A stretch of DNA of 5,465 nucleotides from Candidatus Zipacnadia bacterium (GTDB lineage Bacteria > Armatimonadota > Zipacnadia > Zipacnadales > UBA5352), in contig JALGUI010000188.1 in assembly GCA_029820915.1 (NCBI GenBank), positions 1 through 5,465 on the forward strand, read 5' to 3'. The number at the start of each line of letters is the position of its first letter. The stretch's first letter is position 1. The translations under genes and the position numbers were made by a program. Below the pieces are notes generated by a model, which saw only the letters and a list, made by a program, of their open reading frames with translations, did not search any database and was not told the origin of the DNA. Positions 1 through 5,439 of the stretch are shown here, piece by piece.

Positions 1-69
1 CCGAAGCGGCCGGACGACGTGCAGGCCGTGTGGGTGGACCGGTTCTGGCTGGTGAGGCAGGGAGAGTAA
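1..69 (+). CDS. C-terminal end of an unidentified protein (5' end outside window)
   Basis: Reading frame 1 is open from the first base to a TAA stop at 67-69 and gives 22 residues ending AVWVDRFWLVRQGE. Nearly every third codon position is G or C, as in the two complete genes here, and the peptide alternates hydrophobic and charged residues like paired beta strands. The ending resembles the last strand of many carbohydrate-binding or laminin-G-like beta-sandwich domains, where a V-x-V-D-x-F/V-x-L pattern closes the fold; that is inference from a short stretch. The gene is convergent with the CBM9-like gene ending at 261, with a repeat-filled gap between. The frame is convincing, but the protein's function cannot be stated. 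Confidence 0.66.
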   Translation, partial: PKRPDDVQAVWVDRFWLVRQGE

Positions 70-77
70 GACGTGCC

Positions 78-137
78 GCGCGAGCCGTTGTCGTTCGGAG
101 CGGCGGGACTACGCTCCCGCCCGGTCGTGGTCGTCGC
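78..137 (+). repeat. Hairpin repeat, copy A
   Basis: This 60-bp unit recurs at 174-233 with three mismatches (83/179, 101/197 and 114/210). At its centre is a perfect 7-bp stem: GGCGGGA at 102-108 pairs with TCCCGCC at 115-121 around the loop CTACGC. An outer 8-bp match, GTCGTTCG at 90-97 with CGAACGAC at 137-144, could close a larger structure over it. It starts 9 bases after the stop of the left-edge gene and lies between convergent genes, so a role in transcript end formation or mRNA stabilisation is plausible. There is no T tract after the stem on either strand, so it is not a textbook intrinsic terminator. Confidence 0.85.
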
Positions 138-144
138 GAACGAC

Positions 145-166
145 GTGCGGACGGGGGCGTCCGCAC
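145..166. repeat. 9-bp-stem hairpin between repeat copies A and B
   Basis: GTGCGGACG at 145-153 pairs perfectly with CGTCCGCAC at 158-166 around a loop of four G residues. Its sequence is unrelated to the stems of the flanking copies, so the gap reads hairpin A, this hairpin, hairpin B. That alternation recalls the mosaic organisation of bacterial interspersed REP/BIME-type elements; this is an analogy, not an assignment. Confidence 0.75.
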
Positions 167-173
167 CACGGTA

Positions 174-233
174 GCGCGGGCCGTTGTCGTTCGGAGGGGC
201 GGGACTACGTTCCCGCCCGGTCGTGGTCGTCGC
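174..233 (+). repeat. Hairpin repeat, copy B
   Basis: Second copy of the 60-bp unit, exactly 96 bases downstream of copy A and 57/60 identical. The G at 197 (C at 101 in copy A) lengthens the central stem to 8 bp: 197-204 pairs with 211-218 around the loop CTACGT. The one change inside the loop, at 210, does not affect pairing. Thus the two differences in and beside the stem-loop leave the stem intact or extend it. Confidence 0.85.
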
Positions 234-235
234 TC

Positions 236-257
236 GGCTGTTGCCGTACGGAGGGGC
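236..257 (+). repeat. Partial, diverged third repeat copy abutting a stop codon
   Basis: These 22 bases match 179-200 of copy B at 19 positions, then similarity stops just before the stop codon of the CBM9-like gene (complement of 261-263). The copy shares GTTGCCGT with the distant inverted copy near the right edge, which suggests at least two subtypes. Bases 251-262 also form a perfect 12-bp palindrome, GAGGGGCCCCTC, which overlaps two bases of the stop codon. Confidence 0.6.
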
Positions 258-260
258 CCC

Positions 261-1265
261 TCAGTCGTCCGCCAGCAGCTCGGCGAACTTGATGAGCCAG
301 CGCACCTCGTCCATGTCCGCCGCCGCGCGCTCAAGCTCGGCGGTCACGCGCATCCAGCCCTCGAGGTCGAGCGCCTGATCCGCCTCGATGAAGTCATGCA
401 GTGCCGCGAGCGCCTGCTCGGCCCGGTCGATCATCGGCGCGGCCTGCTCCCGCTCGGCGGGCTGCAGCAGGTCGATCGCGCTGCCACGGGCGCGCACGAG
501 CGCGGTCGTGATGGTGTCCTCGAGCTGGATGCTGCGGCGGGCATAGCGGGCGCACTCGAGGATCTGGCTGCGGTTCACGCCCGAGGTCGTGCCGCCGAAG
601 ACAAGCTGACCGAACCGCTCGGGCGCATGGAAGCCGCCCATCGTGTCCGACCACCCTGACCACTCGGTGTCGCCCCCGGCCTGGCGGTCGCGGTTGACGT
701 TGAAGCCCCAGATGGCTCCCGGAGCCCCGAAGGTCCCCAGCGAGTCGAACCTGACGGCGCATTCGAGGTACCAGGCGTCCTCGCCCACCGAGCCCACGGC
801 CTCCCACTCCGCGTTCCAGGTGGGGTCGAAGGCGCGACCGTCGTAACGTGCGCCCAGAGGGTTGGCCGCGAGCTGGTAGTACTCGGGCTCGTCGAGACGC
901 GGGTGGATGAAGATCTCGACCGCGTCGTCAGCCATCACCGACGACACGTCCCTGGTCCTGATCTCGGCGCGGATCGCCTGTGGGTCGGGCTCCAGGCAGG
1001 TGACCGCGATGTAGAGGTTCGCATCGTCGTAGACCACCTGGAAGAGCGTCTGCACCACCTCGACCGGGCCCTTGATGATGCGCACGAAGGAGTTGGCCTT
1101 CATCGCCCGCTGCCAGCACGGGTCGTCGAGGCGCCCATCGATCGCCGGACGCTGCGCGACGCGCTGTGCCTCGTAGACTCGAGTGCCCTCAATATCGTCC
1201 GCTGGGCACCAGGCCGCTCCGAGCATCACGATGGCGCAGATGGTGAGCGTCGGCAGTCGAGTCAT
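261..1265 (-). CDS. Secreted CBM9-like carbohydrate-binding protein with helical C-terminal extension
   Basis: The 334-residue product starts with a signal peptide: TR at the N-terminus, a hydrophobic stretch about 5-19, and likely cleavage near CPA-DD (after 22). It lacks a proper lipobox, so it is probably soluble. Residues about 30-225 show the pattern of CBM9-like (DOMON-fold) domains: IDGRLDDPCWQRA at 42-54, VVYDDANLYIAV at 77-88, DDAVEIFIHP at 113-122, YYQLAANPLGARYD at 129-142, WYLECAVRFDSLG at 165-177, WGFNVNRD at 186-193 and a closing ERFGQLVFG at 216-224. Such domains bind sugars at glycan ends or occur in secreted carbohydrate-active proteins. Residues about 230-334 are Ala/Glu/Arg-rich and predicted helical by eye, with no recognised domain or catalytic module. 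It lies downstream of, and in the same direction as, the large GH42-like gene, so co-transcription is possible across the 194-base gap before this start. The ligand is unknown. Confidence 0.9.
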   Translation of the reverse strand: MTRLPTLTICAIVMLGAAWCPADDIEGTRVYEAQRVAQRPAIDGRLDDPCWQRAMKANSFVRIIKGPVEVVQTLFQVVYDDANLYIAVTCLEPDPQAIRAEIRTRDVSSVMADDAVEIFIHPRLDEPEYYQLAANPLGARYDGRAFDPTWNAEWEAVGSVGEDAWYLECAVRFDSLGTFGAPGAIWGFNVNRDRQAGGDTEWSGWSDTMGGFHAPERFGQLVFGGTTSGVNRSQILECARYARRSIQLEDTITTALVRARGSAIDLLQPAEREQAAPMIDRAEQALAALHDFIEADQALDLEGWMRVTAELERAAADMDEVRWLIKFAELLADD

Positions 1266-1273
1266 GGCTGCCT

Positions 1274-1280
1274 CTCCTTT
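1274..1280 (-). promoter_or_regulatory. Ribosome binding site of the CBM9-like gene
   Basis: The minus strand reads AAAGGAG here, with 8 bases between its last G and the ATG (complement of 1263-1265). This near-ideal Shine-Dalgarno sequence and the signal peptide that follows directly both support this start. Confidence 0.85.
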
Positions 1281-1312
1281 GCGGGCGGCGGGCCTCTCTC
1301 AAGGCAATGACA

Positions 1313-1350
1313 GCGGGCCTTCGGCCCGCCGACAGGCGAGGGCGCCTGTC
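1313..1350. repeat. Two adjacent hairpins in the intergenic region
   Basis: Bases 1313-1329 form a perfect 7-bp stem (GCGGGCC/GGCCCGC) with a TTC loop. One base later, 1331-1350 form a perfect 8-bp stem (GACAGGCG/CGCCTGTC) with the loop AGGG. Both would fall in the leader of the CBM9-like gene, the nearer one about 33 bases upstream of its Shine-Dalgarno site. No T tract follows either stem. Possible roles are mRNA processing or stabilisation, or remains of a dispersed repeat. Confidence 0.75.
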
Positions 1351-1393
1351 GTCCGTGCTTAGTTCGGCATTCCGCGCAGCCAGGCACACTGGA

Positions 1394-1446
1394 GTCCAGG
1401 CGCCTCCGCCTGGACGTCGTTGTGTGTGGCCTCGGGCCACAACGAC
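1394..1446 (-). terminator. Two abutting strong hairpins after the GH42-like gene; candidate terminator or mRNA-end structure
   Basis: Bases 1394-1415 form a perfect 9-bp stem (GTCCAGGCG/CGCCTGGAC, loop CCTC). Directly adjacent, 1416-1446 form a 12-bp stem with a 4-base bulge (1423-1426) and a TCG loop. On the minus strand the second one begins 13 bases after the TAG stop of the large gene, where a terminator or 3'-stabilising structure would sit. Against an intrinsic terminator, no run of T follows either stem in the direction of transcription. They could instead protect the upstream mRNA while letting transcription continue into the CBM9-like gene. The structure is certain; the function is not. 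Confidence 0.5.
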
Positions 1447-1459
1447 AGCGGCATGGCGG

Positions 1460-4400
1460 CTAGCCGCCGAGGTCGAAGCTCGCCTCGGCGGTCGCTCCGC
1501 TGATGACGTCGCGCGCGACGACGCGCCAGGTCCCGGCCTCGTCGTTGAGCGCCATCGGCACGTAGGTGACGCCCGTGCCCTCGGTCAGCTCGGCGTTGCG
1601 CGCGTAGTGCCTCCGCTCGACGCCGTCGGGGCCGAAGACACGCACATTGGCCCAGTGCCGCCCGGGCGTGTCCGCGCCGGCGAGCACGCGCAGGGTGCAT
1701 CCGATGACGGCGAAGTCCTCGCGCTCGTTGGCCTCGGTGGCGCCCTTCTGCAGGCTCAGGGTCAGCGCCTGGACGCGGTAGGGCGCCCGGGCGAACAGCG
1801 CGCCGCGCGAGGGCACGAACTCGGCGTCCCAGGCGGCCACCTCGCCGAGGTACTCGCCGGTGCGCGCATTCCAGGTGTGCATGGCCTCGGCGGTGTCGAT
1901 GCGCGCGGTGACGGTCGGCTCCTCGGGACTCGTGCGGTACTTGAGGAAGCCGAGGTACTGCACCGGCCCGTCGGCGTAGCGCACGGTCTCGAGCTGGCGG
2001 AGCGGCTCGCCGTCCGCGGTCACGCTGACCCGGGGCTCGACCCCGGCCATCGCCATCAGCTCGCGCAGCACCCGCCGGTGGTCGAGCGCCGCCGGCTCCA
2101 TGCGCTGGCGGTCGATGGACGCGAACGAGTAGTTGAGCAGGATCGTGCGCCCCTGGCCGGTCTCGTTGATGAGCACCAGCGGCACCTCGCCGGCCGCCCC
2201 CACCGCCTTGGCCGCGGCGGCCATCACGTTCGCGTCCACGTCGAGCTCGGGCAGCTCCGCCGCGTCGGCGAACAGGCCATCGACGATGCCGTCTACGCCG
2301 GCCACCATACCCTCGCCTTCGACGCGCTCGATGCCGAACAGGTCATCGAGCAGCCCCGGGCTCATCGGCCCGCCATGGTGGTCGGCCACCGCGGGCCGCA
2401 CGTCGGCGATGACCGTCCCGCCCGCCTCGACGTAACTGCGGATGGCGTCCGCCTCGCGCGGCGAGACCGCCTGCGAGTAGGGCATGATGAAGACCGGGTA
2501 CTCGTCCGGGTCGATGCCCTGCTCCTCGAGCTGCGCGTAGGCGTAGCAGTCGTACTGCAGCCCCATGTCCTCGAGCGTCTGATACGCCTGCAGCCAGACG
2601 CGGTCGAGCAGGCCGAAGTCGGGCTGCCAGGTGGCGGCGTGCAGCGACGACTGCGAGTAGTGCACGGCGATGCCATCGTGCAGGCGCTCGGCGTTCATGA
2701 GCGCCCGCGCGGGCCCGGCGCGCAGCTCGGCAATCTCCTCGCTGGCCTGGCGGAACGACGGGTAGACGGTCATGCTTGGCGTCACTGCGTCCATCGGGCA
2801 GGTGCTCAGGCCGTGGTAGACGGCGTACCACCACATCGAGTTCATGCCGTTGAGGAGCGCCCGCCACGGCCACAGCCGCTCGGCATCTTCGTTGCGGTAC
2901 TGGAAGTAGCCACCGTACCAGACGCCCAGTAGCGTGCCGGGCTTGGCGAAGGAGCGCATCGGCTCCCATTCCTCCGGGCGCTCGTACAGGTTGCAGATGT
3001 CGAAGACCTGCATCAGCCGCCACCAGTCGTTGCCGGACGAACTGGAGGTGTTGAAGGGCCCGTCGAAGCCGACCTCGGCCTCGGCGTCGGTGCTCTGGAT
3101 GGCCTCGCGCGCTCGCGCCATCATGCGCGCATAGACGAACTCCATGTGGCGGCGATGGTCCACCCAGCGCGCGGGCTGACCGGCCTCGCGGGCGTCGCCG
3201 AGCGTGATCGGCTCGGCCTCATCGAAGCTCGCGTAATCGGTGCCCCAGGAGGAGTTGAGGTCATCGACCGTGTCGTACTCGCCGCGCAGCCACTCGCGCA
3301 GGTCGGCGACGCACGTCTCGGAGAAGCACACGTCGCTGCCGCCGCGCGCGAGAAAGCACTCGTCGCCGAGGGTGTAGGCGCGGGGCTTGTAGGGCCTGAG
3401 TTCCGTGCCGAGGTCGCTGAGCTTGCTCAGTTCCGCCGACAGGAAGTCGGGGTCTGTCAGGCAGGGCTCCCGGACCAGCTCGTCGCCGGAGTAGAAGTAG
3501 CGGGTCGCGTAGGGGATGGTGTCGAAGTTGTTGCGCGCGCTCCAGGCCTGGATCTCGGCGCTGCGCGACGAGTTGGTCATCATGTCCACGCCGCATTCGT
3601 GCAACCGGCGGAGCATCAGCCGCCGCACGAACTCGTTGCAGTTGCTGTCGGCGCTCCACACCGCGTGCGCGAAGGTGCCGCGGGTGCGCTGCAGCGGGAC
3701 GTAGAGCCAGGCCACCTCGCGATCCACGACCTCGCCGCCGACCTCGAGCCGGGCCGTCACGTCCGCGCTGAGCGCCAGCGGGTTGCTCACCCGGAACGGT
3801 ACCTGCACCGCGGCCACGCCCGTCCTCAGCGGTCGGTATTCCCGGGCGATGACGCGGCCGAGGTTGTCCGTCACCTCGATGACCAGCTCATGGCCGGCCG
3901 GCATTCGCCCTCCCCCGAACTCGACCTGCGCGGTGACGATGTCGCCGGGCTGCGCGTGAGCATTGTCGAGGGTGACGGAGGCGATCGCCGGATCGGAGGT
4001 GACCGTGAAGGCGACCGAGCCCCAGTTGACCGTCTGGCCGCCCGAGGTGAGCCAGAGATCCGCGAAGTAGTTCCCCGCGGGCACGGTCGGCAGGCCGACG
4101 CTGATGGTGTCGCCGGTGACCTGCAGCTCGCGCTCGAGGAACACGCGCCTGTCCTCGTCCCGCACGACCACGCGGGCGGTCAGGCCCGGCGCGGGTGAGG
4201 CCAGCTTCGCGGTCAGTTGAGTCTGCGCCAGGTCCGCCCGTGCGAGGGTGTCCGCGCCTACGCCGATGGCGATGAACCGCACGGCCGGCTCCCGCTTCGC
4301 GGCCCACAGGATCGCCTTGATCGCCAGCGACTGGTAGTACTCGTAGTGCAGCTCACGGTACGACCAGTCGGTGTCATCGGGCTTCGGAGTCAGGAACATG

Positions 4401-5092
4401 AAGCGCGGCATGTTGGCGCCGTGGTCGAGCAGCGCCATGCGCCCATCGTGGAACTGCCGCAGCTCGAGCACGCTGTCGATCCCGAGGTCGCGCCAGACCG
4501 GCAGCGCCTGCCAGGGCACACCCGTGGTCACGAAGTCGTCCTCGACCTCGGGCTTGGCGAAGAGCATGTCGGTGTACCGGTTGCGCCCGAAGGCCTGGTA
4601 CGAGTGCACCAGGCCGGTGCCATCGTGGACCTTCTGCATGATCTCGTAGAGCAGCTCGCGCGGGAACATGTCCCAGGTCAGGCGGCCGGTGACGATGACG
4701 TCGTAGTCGGCCTGGAGCTTGTCGCGCAGCTCCGCCGCCATGTCCTCGTACGAGATGCCCTCGGCGAGCGCGTAGTGGCTGGACGCGCCGGTCCAGCCCA
4801 GCTCCTGGTCGGACAGCGTCATGACGACGTCGTAGTCCATCTCCAGGCGCTCGGCGACCTCGACCACCTCGCGCGCGGTGCCGCGCGGCACGATGAACAG
4901 CGCGCGGATCGGCCCGTTCGCATACGGCTTCCCCCACGCGATGTGCGGGGAGACGTAGTCTTCGGTGAGGGTGTAGAAGTCGGGCTCGATCTCGTAGGCC
5001 GAGGCCGGGCGCGCGCCGGGCAGGGCGCAGATGGCGATGGCGGCGCACAGCACGAGGCTGAGACTGACCTGGAGGCGTCGCGGACGGTCCAT
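1460..5092 (-). CDS. Secreted multidomain GH42-like glycosidase-type protein with beta-galactosidase trimerisation-like domain
   Basis: The product is 1210 residues, far longer than typical GH42 beta-galactosidases (about 650-700). The ATG at 5092 is chosen over one 17 codons upstream because it has a well-placed Shine-Dalgarno site and puts a signal peptide at the N-terminus: RPRR, hydrophobic 9-25, ASA-YE cleavage after 32. By inspection: residues 33-290 form a Rossmann or class I amidotransferase-like domain (ALFIVPRG 64-71, DVIVTGR 131-137); about 293-365 and 366-465 are two Ig-like beta sandwiches; about 470-800 is a clan GH-A-like barrel; about 805-930 matches the GH42 trimerisation (amidotransferase-like) domain, with EYPVFIMPYSQAVS and GGTVIADVRP; 930-1115 resembles the GH42 C-terminal beta domain; 1117-1210 is one more beta sandwich. 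In YTLGDE (573-578), E578 is the likely acid/base, with D577 where GH42 has Asn. RLWPWRALLNGMNSMWWY (739-756) resembles the segment leading to strand 8. No nucleophile Glu is obvious near WYGGY (725-729). It probably acts on an extracytoplasmic glycan; the substrate is unknown. It could also be a non-catalytic or differently catalytic relative. Confidence 0.87.
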   Translation of the reverse strand: MDRPRRLQVSLSLVLCAAIAICALPGARPASAYEIEPDFYTLTEDYVSPHIAWGKPYANGPIRALFIVPRGTAREVVEVAERLEMDYDVVMTLSDQELGWTGASSHYALAEGISYEDMAAELRDKLQADYDVIVTGRLTWDMFPRELLYEIMQKVHDGTGLVHSYQAFGRNRYTDMLFAKPEVEDDFVTTGVPWQALPVWRDLGIDSVLELRQFHDGRMALLDHGANMPRFMFLTPKPDDTDWSYRELHYEYYQSLAIKAILWAAKREPAVRFIAIGVGADTLARADLAQTQLTAKLASPAPGLTARVVVRDEDRRVFLERELQVTGDTISVGLPTVPAGNYFADLWLTSGGQTVNWGSVAFTVTSDPAIASVTLDNAHAQPGDIVTAQVEFGGGRMPAGHELVIEVTDNLGRVIAREYRPLRTGVAAVQVPFRVSNPLALSADVTARLEVGGEVVDREVAWLYVPLQRTRGTFAHAVWSADSNCNEFVRRLMLRRLHECGVDMMTNSSRSAEIQAWSARNNFDTIPYATRYFYSGDELVREPCLTDPDFLSAELSKLSDLGTELRPYKPRAYTLGDECFLARGGSDVCFSETCVADLREWLRGEYDTVDDLNSSWGTDYASFDEAEPITLGDAREAGQPARWVDHRRHMEFVYARMMARAREAIQSTDAEAEVGFDGPFNTSSSSGNDWWRLMQVFDICNLYERPEEWEPMRSFAKPGTLLGVWYGGYFQYRNEDAERLWPWRALLNGMNSMWWYAVYHGLSTCPMDAVTPSMTVYPSFRQASEEIAELRAGPARALMNAERLHDGIAVHYSQSSLHAATWQPDFGLLDRVWLQAYQTLEDMGLQYDCYAYAQLEEQGIDPDEYPVFIMPYSQAVSPREADAIRSYVEAGGTVIADVRPAVADHHGGPMSPGLLDDLFGIERVEGEGMVAGVDGIVDGLFADAAELPELDVDANVMAAAAKAVGAAGEVPLVLINETGQGRTILLNYSFASIDRQRMEPAALDHRRVLRELMAMAGVEPRVSVTADGEPLRQLETVRYADGPVQYLGFLKYRTSPEEPTVTARIDTAEAMHTWNARTGEYLGEVAAWDAEFVPSRGALFARAPYRVQALTLSLQKGATEANEREDFAVIGCTLRVLAGADTPGRHWANVRVFGPDGVERRHYARNAELTEGTGVTYVPMALNDEAGTWRVVARDVISGATAEASFDLGG

Positions 5093-5099
5093 GGCATGG

Positions 5100-5106
5100 C
5101 CCTCCC
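5100..5106 (-). promoter_or_regulatory. Ribosome binding site deciding the start of the large gene
   Basis: The minus strand reads GGGAGGG here, with GGGAGG ending 8 bases before the ATG at 5092-5090. Another minus-strand ATG at 5097-5095 is out of frame and too close to the site. The in-frame ATG at 5143 has no comparable site, lies inside the leader inverted repeat, and would bury the signal peptide behind a charged 17-residue extension. Confidence 0.75.
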
Positions 5107-5124
5107 ACTCAGGCTTGCGGGCAA

Positions 5125-5155
5125 CCGCGGGGCGCGATTGCACCGGTCCCCGCGG
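5125..5155 (-). promoter_or_regulatory. Leader inverted repeat upstream of the large gene
   Basis: CCGCGGGG at 5125-5132 and CCCCGCGG at 5148-5155 are perfect 8-bp inverted arms separated by 15 bases. The structure ends 18 bases upstream of the Shine-Dalgarno site and would form in the mRNA leader if transcription starts further upstream. It may be an operator for a dimeric regulator, a leader hairpin affecting translation or stability, or just another hairpin of this GC-rich locus. It shows no resemblance to the repeat family at the window edges. Confidence 0.45.
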
Positions 5156-5229
5156 AGGAAAGGTTGGCCGGGGGAGCCGGGCGCACCTCCCTGGCCTCCG
5201 TGTCGGTTGCGCTGGGTGTGACCGATCTC

Positions 5230-5259
5230 AGTATACAGACGGCGACGGCCGACGGTCTC
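5230..5259 (-). promoter_or_regulatory. Weak promoter candidate for the large gene
   Basis: The only AT-rich patch upstream of the large gene reads TATACT on the minus strand (complement of 5230-5235), five of six matches to the bacterial -10 consensus. With an 18-base spacer the -35 position reads GAGACC, three of six matches to TTGACA. This would give a leader of about 130 bases containing the inverted repeat at 5125-5155. The -35 is poor and the host's sigma factor preferences are unknown. No comparable candidate was seen in the gap before the CBM9-like gene. Confidence 0.3.
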
Positions 5260-5271
5260 CTCACCCCCTCC

Positions 5272-5322
5272 GGCTGCTGCGCAGCCTCCTCCCGGTCTAC
5301 CTGGTCCCGCCCACGGGCGGGA
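5272..5322. repeat. Two small GC hairpins in the upstream region
   Basis: GGCTGC/GCAGCC at 5272-5286 forms a 6-bp stem with a TGC loop. TCCCGCC at 5305-5311 pairs with GGCGGGA at 5316-5322 around the 4-base loop CACG. The arms of the second stem are those of the edge repeats in swapped order, so it may be related or may only reflect the shared GC-rich vocabulary. Confidence 0.55.
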
Positions 5323-5362
5323 TCGCTGTGCGACCTGACGCTGCGTCGGGCGAGAGAGAGGG

Positions 5363-5439
5363 GACGGCAACGACGAACGACCGGGCGGGCGCAGACCGCT
5401 TGCGGTCTGAAGGAAGCCCGCCCCTCCTGACGGCAACGA
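5363..5439 (-). repeat. Repeat-family copy in opposite orientation, with replaced loop
   Basis: Read on the minus strand, 5438-5417 matches copy B (182-203) at 19 of 22 positions without gaps, and 5389-5377 matches copy B (212-224) at 13 of 13. Between these arms copy B has an 8-base loop, while this copy has 27 bases containing their own hairpin (CAGACCGC/GCGGTCTG, 5392-5409). The arms GGGCGGGC (5383-5390) and GCCCGCCC (5416-5423) pair perfectly over 8 bp. The unit is bounded by an 11-bp direct repeat, GACGGCAACGA, at 5363-5373 and 5429-5439. It is therefore the same element family as copies A and B, on the other strand at the far side of the two genes. Confidence 0.7.

Noticed and set aside
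78..233. A CRISPR array
   Set aside because: Only two full-length copies plus one fragment exist, the 60-bp unit is too long for a typical CRISPR repeat, the 36-base spacer is itself mostly a palindromic hairpin, and no cas gene is present.
30..659. A 209-codon plus-strand open frame across the left repeats and the end of the CBM9-like gene
   Set aside because: It translates the repeats into low-complexity Arg/Gly peptides and overlaps the CBM9-like gene antisense. The real plus-strand frame at the left edge is a different one and stops at 69.
1206..1223. A lipoprotein signal on the CBM9-like protein (Cys20)
   Set aside because: The residues before the cysteine (GAAW) do not fit a lipobox, in which a small residue precedes the cysteine; a signal peptidase I site near CPA-DD fits better.
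1189..1440. An 83-codon minus-strand frame spanning the hairpin cluster between the two genes
   Set aside because: It is a translation of the four hairpins, overlaps the start of the CBM9-like gene in another frame, and has no Shine-Dalgarno site or domain signal.
1307..2932. A 541-codon plus-strand open frame antisense to the 3' part of the large gene, with similar long frames at 3146-4198 and 4217-5221
   Set aside because: These frames lie opposite a convincing gene with strong G/C third-position bias, which suppresses stops on the other strand. Their translations are rich in Arg, His, Val and Gly without domain patterns and lack plausible starts.
5093..5143. Extension of the large protein by 17 residues to the upstream in-frame ATG
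   Set aside because: The start at 5092 has a good ribosome binding site and a clean signal peptide. The extension would put a charged segment in front of it and lacks its own site.
4819..5436. A 205-codon minus-strand frame from the right-edge repeat into the large gene
   Set aside because: Its first half translates repeat and hairpin sequence and its second half overlaps the signal-peptide region of the large gene out of frame; composition is Arg/Pro/Ser/Gly-rich.
78..5439. Terminal inverted repeats of a transposon carrying the two genes
   Set aside because: No transposase or integrase lies between them, the left side has two full copies plus a fragment, the similarity covers only short arms, and no target-site duplication is recognisable. 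A dispersed repeat family explains this better.
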